This document shows, in pieces, positions 49,701 to 63,600 of a DNA stretch of 64,000 bases; position 1 is the stretch's first letter; every line of letters starts with the position of its first letter. This stretch comes from Setaria digitata (lineage: Eukaryota; Nematoda; Chromadorea; Rhabditida; Setariidae), in contig RCAB01000216.1 of NCBI GenBank assembly GCA_003640385.1, forward strand, positions 1 to 64,000. Direction: 5' to 3'. The notes beneath the pieces are model-generated. The model saw nothing but the letters and a program-made list of their open reading frames with translations, made no database searches and was not told the origin of the DNA. A program made the translations under genes and the position numbers.

Positions 49701-52621
49701 ATAATGTGTACCAGATGAAAAACCGGCCAAGTTGTTAATGTTTCAGTTACCTTGAATTATTCCAATCTGCAGCACAAACTTTTCATTCTAAAGCCTTTCT
49801 TTTTCCACTTATCTGTGCATTTCTGTCGAAGTACAAGGAAATTGACTGACAAAAAGCGATATTTGAATAAAAGATGGATGCTAGTTTTTGAGCTCTTTTT
49901 TTGATTCCTCAAAAGAGATTACCTATTTCCAATGTGGAATGAACTAATAGCATTGGAGTAAAGTGAAGTCTCGAGAGTGAATTAGTACCCGCTCTGTTAC
50001 CTAATTCACTGATAGAAGGACAAATCGTCGGCCGGATTCTCGCTGATAGAAGGACAAATCGCTTGAGCTTGCTGACCTTGACATTTGATCACACTACGAT
50101 GATGTTCACCTCAACATCACCACTTTCCTCCGTACCCAGTCTTCTACATATTTCTTAATTAATAATTAACTGATCTCTAAGCTTTTTGCTGACCTTTGCA
50201 CCCTCGGAATGATGGCTCATCACTTCTCTCTCTTTGCTAAAACCGAACGAAAACTAAAACCTTTATTTATCGGTCGGTTTCACGATGGAACTTCCAAGAT
50301 TGGCCAGTACCTGGATACAATTCATGGAATGAATATGACCGTAACATCAACACGGTCTAAGTAAACTAAGTAAATGTAAGGAAAATTTGAGGGATATCAG
50401 GAAATAGTGAATAGAAACACCAAAAATTTATTGCTTTTTTTGCACTGCAGTCTGTAGCCTCTTGCGAGGCTTGTTTCCAGTATCCAAGATAAAATAAGAC
50501 ATATTGAAGATCAGGACACTGCAGTTTCACAGGATGAACATTCAATTAAGGGAAATAGAAAAGTTGCCGGCTAGCATCGAAAACACTGCTAAGAAGAGAG
50601 AGCAGTGGTCAAAAGGAATCCTCTAGGTTCAATTTATTTACTGTAAACATCATCAAATGTTTACAGCCTTAATTACTCAAACATTCCATTCCATACACGT
50701 GAGTGATAATGGAATTAGACAAGCCACAATAATGTTAATCTTCTGCTTCATAATCCGGCAGAAAATTCTTGCCCAAAATAATATTCACATCAATGAATTC
50801 ACTTTGCATAAAGCGCAGGATGAGAGAAAAGGTAAGATGACTTATGAGATTAGAATTTTTGTGGAACTAACCAGTTGTTCGTTCTCGATCTTGCTTCTTG
50901 ATCCGGAAACGATTAGCGATGGATGAGGAGATACTTGCCGAATCGTATTCACCTGATTGTTGTCGCCTTTCCCAGGCTTCTTTACCGATAGCCCGCTCGG
51001 ACCATCGTTGTTGCTCCAAATCTTTGTCATCTCCGATCGTTGCTATTTCTTCGATTTCACTGACATCAAGAGTGACTTTTTTTTCGATTTAAACGAAGTA
51101 TAAATTAATGAAACTGTTTAACTACTTGAAAAAAATTTAATATCTGATCAATGTTTTATTAGAATCCTTTGCTCAACGTTAACGCGATGATGCGTCAAAA
51201 TCAACGCCCGCTGACCTTCTGAAAGTATCTCACGCCGTATCGGTAATTAGCTGCTTAAACAGCTCTACCATTACTAGCCGTAGAAGGAAATTCATTTTGA
51301 CTTATCTGGGCTTCATATCTTTGTGCTACTTTTGAGCAGTGCCTATCTAGCTAGACGTTTTAAAGAAAACCTTGGAAGTGGTTCACTTGGTGGACTGGCA
51401 CTTCTGCTAGCCTCCTTAATAGCTTTCAAAGCCGGTATTCGTTCATCCAGTTTAATATACATCGATTCAGCGTACGCGTGGAAGCAGCAACGTACAAGAG
51501 CATTTGCCGCTTTTGCATTCGTACAAATGAAAGCGTGACATTCTAGAACCTAAAGCTCAAACTGGATTGGATTGAAGTAGGCACCGCAGGTATGGTTATT
51601 TAAATAACAACTTGAAAAATTTTGCAGACAAATTAATTCCCATGTTCAGTAGATATTGAAAATTTTTCCTCAGTGCCTGGAAATACTTCAGGTCCACTCA
51701 TGCATAATGCACAGGACAAGTTGGTATTTCAGTTCCTACCATCTTCCTCATCTCCTTCGCTTTACTTCAATCCGACTTTTAACAATATTTCACCATATTT
51801 AAACAGTACTTCGTCATACAACATTTACTGTGCATTCAGTTAGGGCAGCTTATTGTTATCAGAGAGAGAAGGAGGAATGTGAGTCCACAAATGGCGCTGC
51901 ATATTTTAAACTTATTGTGGAATCGCTATATTACTGCATGTGCTGCTGCACACTTGCATGATTTCCTTTAGAGATCAACAGCTTATCGGATATCAGTTGT
52001 GGGGTAGGTTAAACTAACTTTGATTCCTGTAGTCCTCCTGAAAATAGCAGCGAAAATTGGTGGATGTTGGCTGTCCTCACCACTTGCAAACGGTGAATCC
52101 AATGGTAGAAACCGTTCTCCGCCACCTTCAACTGCATATCCAGTTACGTTTACGTATCGTACTGCTGCACAGTAGTGAAGGGAATTAATTGGATGAAAAG
52201 CTGTTTCAGTTCTCTTATCACCATCTATGTATTCTAAGAGCAAACCATTAGACCATACCGATAACCTGAAATGTCTTAAGAAAAAAATAATGCCCGAAGT
52301 TTTTTACTGATTTAGAAAATATGTCTTCTTAAATTTTTTGTAATTTCTCACTTATTGGAATGAATCTACTTCTTTCACTTAACAACGCTTTTTCTTTTTC
52401 AAAATTTACAAATCCTGAAAACACAGCTACCGATCAAAAATATCACTGATATATATAAGTTAAAGGCACCAGGAATCAATCCCTTTTGTATCAGCATTAT
52501 CACCAATCGGATAACGTTCACGTAGCGGTTGCTGAATTCCTTGTAGACCATCTTTGGTTATCGTTGGTACAGCGCTGCCGATGTACAGTACTCGACATCG
52601 GCAGAATGGTACTGCCACCAT
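46706..52621 (-). CDS. PTB/PID-domain protein with Pro-rich and Tyr-rich tail
   Basis: Nine exons on the - strand close in phase: 52621-52470, 52265-52019, 51549-51371, 51059-50872, 49071-48946, 48586-48395, 48302-47971, 47635-47507 and 46972-46706, about 603 residues. Residues 5-165 look like a phosphotyrosine-binding fold: CRVLYIGSAVPTITKDGLQ, then SVWSNGLLLEYIDGD, LHYCAAVRYVNV, an RRTTGIKVLECHAFIC strand and a C-terminal helix with ALVRCCFHAYA. A charged segment (193-255, KDLEQQRWSERAIGKEAWER) follows, then a Gly/Ser stretch, a strongly proline-rich region (298-440), a tyrosine-dense segment (VYGTL, AYEEP, IYLPG, PYMPP, QYDAYYDS) and a His/Asn/Gln low-complexity end. No catalytic domain is visible, so a signalling scaffold is inferred. 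The start is the first Met in the exon; the exon has an acceptor at 52639 and may continue coding from upstream. I do not recognise a named orthologue. Confidence 0.85.
47669..47847. repeat. 54-bp exact direct repeat flanking an undetermined base
   Basis: 47669-47722 and 47794-47847 are identical, including TTAAACTTCCGATTCATAG and GGGGGATGGGACAAAAATTGG-like ends. A single N at 47723 directly follows the first copy. The spacer is T-rich low complexity. It sits in an intron of the PTB-domain gene and may be an assembly duplication. Confidence 0.9.
49072..50871 (-). other. 1.8 kb intron of the PTB-domain gene
   Basis: The flanking exons join in phase without any extra exon. I see nothing coding inside. 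A 19-base direct repeat, CTGATAGAAGGACAAATCG, occurs at 50009 and 50043. Confidence 0.5.
50009..50061. repeat. 19-bp direct repeat pair
   Basis: Two exact copies with starts 34 bases apart, within the 1.8 kb intron. Function unknown. Confidence 0.85.
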
Positions 52622-53244
52622 AGTAAACGGTGGAAACCCTATCAAAATTACACTTAATTAGAAATTATATTTTCACGGAGAAACGCGCTTATCAGTCGAT
52701 TATTGTAGTCTGGCAAAATTAATCATTTTGTAGATGATGTTAACAACAGCAGATAAGCTTTCTTCAAAGTTATATACTTGCATACAAACTTACAGAAATC
52801 AAGGCGTGACTTGACTGGACTCGGATTGATGAAGACGTTTAATGTTAATTAAGAATAGGTCGAAATAATTGTGAACAATTTTAAACATCCAGAATATGAC
52901 ACATATCGTCACGTTGGTTCGTTTTAATCGTCCTCAAATTATTCAGCTCATAATTTATAATTATCGTGCTCTCCAAGAGTGGCACAAATACAATTAGGAA
53001 TTCCAGACTGTCCATAAAATATTACTCATATATTTCGTGAGAAGATTGATAAATAGGAAAGAAATCTATCAATCGATAAATATTACGGATGAATGGAAGA
53101 ATGAATAAGAAAATAATGATGATAACAGTAATAATCATAAATTTGTCGGTTAATCCAGAATATTAATGATATGCCGGAAGTTATAGAAAAATAAACTATT
53201 ATGATCTAATAATTACATATTCTTTTTCTTTTACATATCCAATA

Positions 53245-53261
53245 CGTGTGTGCATGCGCGT

Positions 53262-53293
<32 letters not shown>
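53245..53293 (+). repeat. GT/TG microsatellite
   Basis: An imperfect then perfect GT dinucleotide run of about 49 bases; alternating purine-pyrimidine sequence of this kind can adopt Z-DNA. Confidence 0.9.
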
Positions 53294-54601
53294 ACAGGAA
53301 GCTGATGATGAACTCTAAGTCTTGATGAGAAGTAGAAAGGAGAGTTAATGAGACGAGACGGTAGATATGAGGAGAGAAAGGGAAGGATAAGGAACTGTCG
53401 GATATCGGGAAAATGGAGATAGAGAAGGAAAATGAGATGATTTATCTAGGTCAAGAACGAATCACTGAGAAAAGTCAACAAATTATCGATAAGAAAGTGT
53501 GAGATGATAGCAGTGGGATGCTACTTATAATTTGCTTGCAGAAGAGTCCAGTCTACGGCTCTATTACTGTCACAAACCAGAACCAAAGCATTCCGGTGAA
53601 ACACCAACATCACCTGCTACCGGTAGCAGCCTACTTCCTTACTAAACCTTCCATCAACTTACTCTTTCTTTTCTCAAGATTTCTTCATAGCAAATTAAAA
53701 GATATATGAATATGAAAGGTTTTATTAGAATTTGGAATTCTAAGCTAATGCACATTAGATACTGTTAGGATACCTTTATTACATAGCAAAATGAAAATGG
53801 TAACTATTAAATAGTAATAAATGATGGATCGGGAAGCTTACTGAAGGCTAGGAAACTCTCTAAAGTTTTGCCCGAAAAAATAACAATTAGTCCAAATTAC
53901 AATAAGTTAACCGGTTTTGTCATTATAACGAATTTTTGCATTTGTTACATTGATTGATCAGGTGATAAGCTGGAAATAGGTGAAATACCTTGGACATAAA
54001 ATAGACGAAAGAAGAAATCGATTCAAAAATTGAAGAGCTGTTTACAGGGAGGAAGTTCCCATCGAAGATTCGAAGGCATATACGTGTATGTCACATACTT
54101 GCTTCTGTCACAAGGGAAGTTGGAAGAAACAGGATTCCTATTTAAAGTGGCCTCCAAATCATTCCTTTCCAAACTCTTCGCAATTGTCTCACCGAAATAA
54201 TTGTTCTTAATGGGCTCATATTTCACAGGTTATTAAAGAAAAAGATATATTATTAATTGTGATAGCATTATTTACAGAGAGAGAATGAAAAAACTAACAG
54301 ATGAATGAACAGCTTTCATTGGTTTTAGCATTATCTTACGAGAAAATTGGTCTTCCGCCTGTTATGCTTTCAACTACGTTATGAGCCTTACTTGTCTATG
54401 GTGCACTTGTTTCAGAACCAAAGAGTTTGGTAAATAAATATATTTAAATGTAAACGAAAGTTTGATATTATTACTTTCGAAGTTCAGTTTTAGATACTTT
54501 CCGATATTTTTTGTAAATTTCCAAAACTATATTATAACCTCCGATACCTCTTCATCTTTGATTCGAGTAACTAAAATATCATTGATATTAAAAAGAATTA
54601 G

Positions 54602-54679
54602 TAATGGTATTTCAAAAAAATACCTAATTATTGGAAATTAATAATGGTATTTCAAAAAAATACTTAATTATTGGAAATT
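54602..54679 (+). repeat. 40-bp tandem duplication
   Basis: Two consecutive units beginning TAATGGTATTTCAAAAAAA and ending AATTATTGGAAATT differ by one base within the aligned part. Confidence 0.9.
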
Positions 54680-56148
54680 TGACGGAAAGAAATAAAAGTA
54701 AAATCAAAAACAGCAAAAATAACGCATGTGTAACTCTAGACCAGTTTTGCAAAACCATTATTGGACTACATTTAATACCCAAAATCTTAATCGGCGAAAG
54801 TGATAATGGTACTACAACAGCAATTATTATTACCAATAGTAAGAATGCGAGATTGCTATGATGATTACAGTGATCACTACAAAATGTGATATTACCACTT
54901 TATTATTATTAATATTACTACTAGCAACAGCAATATTTTATAAATATAATATTGCCTTTATCATAATCACCATCAGCATTATTATGTGACTCGATATTAT
55001 TTATATGTGAAATAAGAATTACTTAACAAGGGATATTTGTCGACGGTTGTAGTCGAGGGAAAACGAGAATGCAAAGGTTGCAAAAGATTTCAAATACAAA
55101 AGAGACAAACATTTTTACTATTATCCCATTTTCCAGTTTTTGCAAAATTTACACCAATCTGTCTTTCAAAAAATTTATTACAACAAAAATGCAACTGCTT
55201 GCAAGAAAAATAATCTTTTTTTGTTTTTACTAATCCCTTCTCTTTTGTATGCGAAGTGAGAAGAGCGTGGAATTTTCATTTTTCAAAAGTGAAATAAGAA
55301 AGGAAACATGCGAGGAATTTCCAAAGTGAACTTCCCATTAATTTTTATAATAACATGACCATCTAATTGGTGTACTAGCAAAATAACGTAATGAAATACT
55401 TGTGATAACCGCTCAAAATTGAAATCAATGATGATAAATTATTACAGAAATAGCTTGGACTAAAAATCAAAATGAATATTTTCAAACTATTTGGTATCAT
55501 AAATTACTGGTTGGATTTTTACCCTTTTGAGCACTTATCATATAAGTAAAACAACATTTGTCAATTAACCAAATATAATTAATAAAATAGTGTTAAAACA
55601 AAGAGCAAATTTAGCAGTAAATGACAAAATAAAACTTAAAAGTGACGTGTAAATCGTTGTCAGTAGTGCTATGGTGATAAGATAAAGATCAATGATGACT
55701 TAAGCCAGACGGCGTTTCAAAAAAAAAACTTTATTTAGAATAGAAATGAAAGATTGAATAGGCATATAACTCGAAATCATCGCTCAGCTAAGAACGACTT
55801 TAATGAGAGCAAAATTCTGATATCATACTCTTCCAACTGATAAGCGTATGGGAGCTTGAAAGAAAGTTTAGTTTTCATTTATAACTGGATGCATTAATAC
55901 AAAGGAATGTTGGATAACATTAAAATTAATTATATGGATTTTCAATTATAGAATTTAAAGCTTATTTAATCAGAGTAAACATCCCATGTTCTTAAATTTA
56001 ATTAAAACTTTTTCCTCAAGGAAAAGAAAAAAATCAAAAGGATCTTATTTATTACACTGCAGCATAGTATGTAAATAGATTTACACTTTAGCATTAAGTA
56101 ATGAAATTGTACTAATTTATCTTATCTAGCTGCATTAAATACTTTAAG

Positions 56149-56307
56149 TAAACAGTAAAGTTAATTACATGATTAAAATAGAAATACCCAATATAATTTA
56201 GTTTTATTGTATACTAAAATTGTTTAATTTAAATAAACAGTAAAGTTAATTACATGAAATACCCAATATAATTTAGTTTTACTGTATACTAAAATTGTTT
56301 AATTTAA
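56149..56307 (+). repeat. About 85-bp tandem duplication
   Basis: Two copies beginning TAAACAGTAAAGTTAATTAC; the second lacks about ten bases after ACATG and differs at one further base in the TTTTATTGTATACT segment. Confidence 0.9.
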
Positions 56308-57348
56308 GTAGATTAATAAAGTATAAACCTTTTCTAAATTTAAAAAAAAAAATATTCGAAAATTATGCATCGAGATCCATAACTACTAGGAGCAAAAAAG
56401 ACTATGTGCAAAAGCTGTTAATTTAATTTCAAAGTAACAGTAAATGAGATATTACAAGTTGGCATTATTTTAATGCAGTAATTTTTTAATGCTCATGAAT
56501 TTGTATAACACTTGAGTTTCTAGAACAGGCATGTATATACATAAATATTTGAATATTTAAGTCAAATTTATATAACGTCCATAATGTACACGTCAAAAAA
56601 GGCATGTGCAAAGTTTAGGACCAAAGTGGTTGTGCATAAAAAGCAGCGGCGGTGCAGAGGTGATTAGAAAGGGCGTTTTTGTCCACAGTTTACGAAAATT
56701 TATATGATGAGCATATTGAATGTAATGTAGTTATTATAGACGAAGTGCGTGAAAGTGAGGGAGTGGTGAAATGAAATAGTTAAGGGAGGGTGAGGAAATA
56801 AAACTCGAAAAGATTATTATCACATTTTTAAAATATTTTCCCATCGCCTCCGTTGCTGACGAAAATAAAGAGAAAAGAAATGTTTCATTATAATTTGCAC
56901 TGAAGTGGGACATTTGGAAACAATTTCACGGTTCATTTCAAATGCACTGAAATTAGCGAACAATGGAAATTTCTGTCAGTAAAAATGTTTGTTTGTATGC
57001 ATTACATATCTATGTGCGTGTGTATGTATTGGAATTAATTTGCATTAAATTTTCCGAAGTGAGAGTTAAATTTCTTATGTAGGCAAAGAAGTGACTATTG
57101 CCCTCTAAGCGGTGTCAAAACATGCTAGGACAAATTCTTGTGAATTTCGAGAATGACCTCTCTCACATTTTTCATCAACAGTGCAAGCAGTATTCTGATC
57201 AAAGAGGATAGATGGAATCAGTTGGAGTGGAAGCATACATCTTCGTAACATGTAACATCAAGAAACACTGCAGTAGCAAATGAATAATTAACTTTCACTT
57301 TATTCCTTCCATTGTCTCAACCCTTGCTGGCTGTTATTCCCTAACGAC

Positions 57349-57395
57349 CATTTAAGTATTTAAAGTATTAAAGTATTACATTTAAGTATTTAAAG
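57349..57395 (+). repeat. Short direct repeat
   Basis: CATTTAAGTATTTAAAG occurs twice, 30 bases apart, with a partial AAAGTATT echo between the copies. Confidence 0.85.
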
Positions 57396-60179
57396 CTACT
57401 ACTACAAAGTTCACCTATGAATTTATGGAAATGTAAAAGTAAATATCCCGATATATCTTAGTAATTCAGATATTTTAATCTTAGCAGCATGATTGTGTAA
57501 TTACCTGAACTTATTATTTTATTGAATTCTTACGAACCAGTCCTTTGTGACCCAGTGGATTATTTGATTTTGATTTTAATCTGTTAATGAAATATTATTC
57601 CCTCTACTTTGGCATCTCACTTTTTAAAAAAATCATTTCAACTTTTACCCTATGTTGAGTTTTCTCTTTTCCCGGAACTGAGTGATATATTTTCGTCATC
57701 TATCTTTCTTCACTACTTGACGAATTTATTGGTTGGCAACAAGAAGAGAAAACAAAGATTTGATGAGAAAATTCATCACAAATACTGTTGTTAGCGAACA
57801 GCATTAATTATCACAATTATTCATTAATTTTGTTTTTAAAAATTCCATTATTCCAAGTTGCATATCCTCTTCCACCTTTTTATGCATCAATTTACTGAAA
57901 GGATTTGGTTCTTTCAATAAGATGATGACAAAGAAATTCATTACACATTACAAGAGGATTTCAAGTTGCAGACAACAGTCCGATTCCTCTTTATGCTAAA
58001 AAGTAAATGTATTGATGGTAGTAAAGAGATTGTTTTCAGTTTTTAAAAGTTTGAAATTTCTCCAACAGACATCTACGCCACTCATTAATTGAGCGAATTT
58101 ATCAGGCTCATAAGGTCAGTATAACAAAGTTATATAACATACCTTGTAATATAACATGCCTATAACACATCTTGCCTTTTCGTAAAACACTTGGTAAATC
58201 ACAATGAGTAGGGAGATGTAAGTCTGAATTCACCCTAAATTAATTAGCAAAATGTAAATCCGATAAAATATCACCTAATTTTTCTAGGCTATTGTTATGC
58301 AAACCATCGATTTTACAAAACTTGAGTTTGTATTTTAAATATAATAAATAATAAGAGAAAAGGTAACAGTGACTGATGAAAGAGAAGGAATGTGGATGTG
58401 AGAGAGTGATCCTTTATGTAGGTCAGAGAATGAAAAACAACGATAGAGAGAAAACTTTTTAAAATTTTCTATTCTTAATGCTCAAAGAGGTCAGTTCTTA
58501 GTTTTTGAAAGAATGTTCTGAGTAAGTGATAATAGTGAGGATATGTAGAAGTTCCAGATGATCCGCCCTCGCTCTGACTCAGACAACCTGACCTAATTCC
58601 AGTCCATGCTCATCTTAGAATAGTCTTATAATCTTATTCTTCTATTAAAAAAAAACTTCGGTGTCTCTTATTCTCTATTACAACAAACTTTTTTTAGGTT
58701 GGTATAAGAGATGGTTAGGAAAAGTTTCGTTATTTAAACAAATAACTGTCTCGAGAACGGGCAGGAAACCCGTTCAGGAGGGCAGAGGACGAAAAAACAT
58801 GGTAAAGTAAATCTGTTTGGGGAAAAATGCAGTTCTTGATGCAAAACTGAAATTGAGAAAAGGCAGTAATAAGTTTGAGATTTTTTTGCTAATCAGCTTT
58901 GTTTTGATTCTTTCCAATGAAAAACAAAGTAAAAATCAAACAACGAATGAATAACTCTGTTATAAAAAGTTTTGCTACGAAACTGGTTAAAAAATCTTGA
59001 AACCATTTTTTTACAAATAAAATTTTGTCAGAATTTTAAAAAGAAATAGTAATGAAATCAAACTTCTCAAAATATTTACTACTACTACCTAATGACCATA
59101 AGTAAAAAGATAACAGATGCAGAGCTGAAGCAGTAAAGTAGTTTTTGAGAACTAGTCCAATGAATCAACAAAATGATTTTATGCCTTGTTCCAATGGTGC
59201 AGCTTGCCAAATACTCCGGAAATTGGTCCCAGTAAATAGTCAAAGATAATGCTGGTTATAATTAATAATGTTATCAGCGTTCTAGATTTTCCAAAATCTT
59301 TACATTTTTCTTCAGTTTTTCGCCTTTTTTGAAATAGATGAAGTTGAGAAAATTTTTAATAAATATCTGAATATTCTGTAATTCTGGAGAAAACCAAAAA
59401 TTACGTCACCGCAAATTTTTTTTAGTTAAAATTTCAAAAATAATGTAAAAATAATTTTCATCAAACACATCAAGAAATTCTTGACGTTTGAGAGGAAGGG
59501 AATGTCTTTTTTTTGCTAAAACCATTTTTCTCCTTCACTTCTCCTCTTCTCAACCTCGACCTTCCTTTTCTCATTTTTTCCGACAATGCATTTTTCCTGA
59601 AAAATTCTCTTGTACAGTAAATCGAAGCCGTACATACATTTCCTTGAAATGTAAAAAATAGGCAATGAGTCAGAAAGTGTATTAAATTGCGTTACATCTG
59701 TTGCAGTGTCCTACTTGAGGCTTGTTCCAGCAAAATTCTGTGGCAAAGGAGATGAAAGTAGACTTGAAGCTGTTTGTAGTAGTGATCAAACTAGGATGCA
59801 GTAAGTGCAGTCAAATGATGTGAACGTCAGAAGTATCTCATTCATCTACATTGCTACGCCATCCAGCTGATACTGAAAACAATGTTTATGAAACTTGGAA
59901 ACAGGCTAATAATAATGACTTTATTATAGATTCCTATAAATTTTGCAAGGATTATTACAGACCTGCTCTTCATAATAGAATAATAGAAAATCAGCAGGTG
60001 AAGTTAATTATCAGCAATTGACGGATTGTTTTATGCTGATCTGGCTAATATCAGTCTTAGGAGAAATATAAGAAAGCTAACTGATTGAGTGAAACTCCGA
60101 TGTTAGTGTTTGGAATGTTATAGAGCTGGAATGGTTAATTATTACAAATGGGAAAAAAATATAACCACTGAAAAGGAAA

Positions 60180-60680
60180 AAAGAACTTCCAGGTTATTGT
60201 ACTGGACAAGGATGAGTATGAGGAGCGAAATGGTGATTCTGAAAACGGAGGAAGAAGATAACGGTGGCGCTCAAAAGTTCAATTTCCATAATTATGCCAC
60301 GACAACAACGACACCATTGGTGACAAGACCGATGAAAATAACGAAGATGTCCGAGAATTTCGGTCAATAAGAGGGGCACTCGAAGTGGGGTCATTCTTCG
60401 AGTGGGTACGATGTGAGGTTACGATGACAGAAACGAGATGACGATGGGGACGGGGCAAAGGGAGACAGGAAATGGAATGGAGTGGTGGAAAACAAGGAAG
60501 GTCTCTTCTCTGTCTTATGTCGCATCAGCTGTGTCTTTTAATTTTAGTGACATTAATAGAGGTGAGCTCAACTTCGTCCTCCTCTCCATCATCTTTTTCT
60601 TCTTCGAGAACGATGGTCATAAAGAATGGTATTCTGGCACTTCAGACTGAGAGCTCTCATTACTGATGCAACTCTTACAC
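60180..60680. other. Compositionally distinct, purine-rich island of uncertain nature
   Basis: This half kilobase is richer in G and, on the + strand, in purines than its surroundings. Several short frames look protein-like: on +, after an AACTTCCAG acceptor, VIVLDKDEYEERNGDSENGG and, in another frame, EEDNGGAQKFNFHNYA; on -, MTIVLEEEKDDGEEDEVEL. None links in phase to a recognised gene. It could be a decayed coding segment, an upstream exon or promoter of the PTB-domain gene, or low-complexity sequence that merely looks coding. Confidence 0.3.
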
Positions 60681-63600
60681 TACCCGTTGCTAGAACAATA
60701 AATTTTGTAATGGAAGGAATATTAGTATTCCAAATAAGGATGTCGCACGTCATCTAATAAGCTGTTATATAATGGATTGAACTTACATTCAAAGGAAATA
60801 TGGCAAGATATATTTGGTAACTGATACGACTGTTAAACACAGTGCATGTTCATAGAGCTAGATATGACTGTAATGCTGATATCTATTTGATCAAGCCAAT
60901 CTAAAGGGTTTGTCAAGATTAAAAAGGAATTTGATAAAAGTTAATATTCACTTGCTAAGAACTCTCAGATCTCGAAAAAAAAGGAGCTTGTTGGCTTTAT
61001 TTGCAGCAATTCAAAAATTTATGAGAAAAATTTTACCAGCTTATTGTTTGATAGAATTCTTCCATTCCTTCTCTTCCTTGTCTTTCATTCTGCATCGGTT
61101 CCACATTGTTGCGTGTCCATTTGGGGTTTCGTTTATTGTTAAGCTTTCAAGACCTTCTGGAAAGTCATATTTAACGCACAGGTAAGCATTCACATTCGTA
61201 TAAAATTAAATGATTTCGATGGCAGTGAAGAGGAATTTTTACATTCAGAAAAAAAAAATAAATGCTCTCGAGATGTGAACAGATTGTTCATACATCTATT
61301 CATTTATTGTGGGTCTTATTTAAATGGATTTGAGGGCCTTACAAAGCTTTAAATAAATGAATTTATAATGACGTAGTCATCGTGAATAATTTTAGTAATT
61401 ACATTGTTAGAGTACGAAATTCGTTTAATTTTGCTAAATCAGCCTACTCAATTACAGATTGCAATCTTTGCTGTTGGAAAGATTGTCATAATTAATTTAT
61501 TGTGCTATTATGTTCATGTGACAGGCTAGTTCGTTCATTAGGCACAAGTGGCCGGCTTCAATAATCTTGGCTACAATCGAATTTGCTATTTGATCGTGAG
61601 ATGAGGCTACGATAAAACTGAAAACAATAGATAATTAAGAATTGTAAGCGAAACATTAGTTGAAACTTTTAAAATATACGATAATCTTTAAAAAGAAAGG
61701 TAAGGTCTAAAAAAATTTCACGATTTTATTCGATGATTCTGGAGAGAATATTATCCTTGCAAATGCCTCGCTACAGATTTTTAATAATATTAGTAATAGT
61801 AAACTTCCCATAAATAATTATATTTCTTTTCTAAAAAGAGACAATAAGATAAAATGATACTTTTCTGTATACTAAGTAATCAAATCTTATTACTTCAAAT
61901 TAAAGCAAATGGTACAAAAAAAAAAAAAAAACGATCAAATTCTATGTGAATTTTGCTTTTTCCTTTAAAAGAATTTATTCACCTTTTGGTACGATATATT
62001 TGAACTCACTAGCAAATTATCTCAAGCAAATGGAAAGTATCTGACCCGTTTGCATGGCATCTTACTCTTCCTCATGCGATCTTTATCAATATGTTAATTT
62101 TATCACTGTAACTTTTTGACAGAAAAGTCCTCAGTGTTCCACTGTTTCTGCTTAATGCTTCTAAATAATTTTAATTTATTAGAATAGCGCTCGTCAGGAC
62201 ATGCAGGACTTTTATCTGATTAGAACGTTTTATCTAAGTTTACGTAAACATGTGATTTAAAAACTTCGAGAAGAATTAGCCACATAATAATGCTTTTCCA
62301 TGATTTCATGCTCTCATTTTTATTTTGCAAAAATAGATTGGATAATTAAAGAAATTAAGATGTGCTTGGATTTACTCAACCTTCTATTAGATACATATTA
62401 AAGTTGAATAAAACATAAATTATTTAAATAGATTGTGAAATGAATGTTTTTTGTATCCATCACTTACTTTTTTTAGTTTGAAAGAAAATTATTTTGAAAA
62501 TCAGAATTTTTTATAAATTACTGCTAGGAAAAATTTCTTTAAAGCTTTTATTTTGTTCCAGTAAATTCTGATGCATTAACTTTCTCGCTCTAAAAGTAAT
62601 AGTAATAATGAAAGAATCTTCTTCACACCTTTATTATATCACATTAATCAGACACAGTTTCTCATATTTCTGTGGCATAAATAATCTGAATGTAAAATAC
62701 TCCACGTGACTTGTGAATCTCGAGAAAAAAATGTACAAACTGAAGTAAATTGCAGTAAAAGTAGGTGACTGTATAACATTAGTGCTTCTATGCAAAACCC
62801 AGTTTTATTTGATAAATATTGCAAAAATGCAGCACAGCATGCAAAATTTGATCATTCATATTTTAGCGCTTCTCAAAAGATGGAACTAGGTGATCCAAAG
62901 CAATGTTTTATCTTCAACTCTACCAGTGGCTGCGGAGTAGAGCATTAATTTTTCCAAGTGCTGAAAGTGAATTCTTCGAGAACACTGCCTTACATCACTG
63001 TTGCTTTATTATTATTCCAATAAAATCTTCTCTTCAGAAAGGAAAACTCGAAGAAATCGAAGCAAGTAAGTCATCTAATGATATGCCAGCAGAAAGCCAT
63101 GGTTCAACATCACTTTAAACGTTCAACCTGCTATTGTAGAGAATGATATACTTATTACTAATGATTGTGATGCTGATATTCAGGAGGACCAACATGTGCA
63201 GGATTAAACCTATTTCGAAATGTTAGGTCAGCTTTGTTATTTACCGAAATGTGAATGCGACAATGATCAGATCACTTTGGTTATAATTGAAATGACATAT
63301 AGAATCATTTACAAGCTCATCAAGCTTTTCCTTTGGAAAGAGTTTTAAAAAGTTTAAACTAAGCAGAAATTTCAAATTTGCTAAAGGTAAGTTTGAAAAT
63401 GGTTCTATAAGACGTATTCATATTGTTTTCAACTTATTTGCATATCAAAGTTCTCTCAATAAACTGAAATATCATTGATATGAATTGAAAAGCTATCACA
63501 TTATGCTCTGTCTAATTGATACGTCTATACGTACATGCCAACGTAGTCATTTCCTCCAACGCTTGTTTTTATGACTATTATCTCGTAATTATAACCGCAT

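Noticed and set aside
54023..54226. 67-codon - strand frame as a 5' exon of the PTB-domain gene
   Set aside because: Its end does not give the phase needed by the acceptor at 52639, and the sequence resembles nothing known.
62850..63230. Possible decayed coding segment (ELGDPKQCFIFNSTSG and acidic frames nearby)
   Set aside because: Frames are short, need several shifts to join, and show no family resemblance; chance is as likely.
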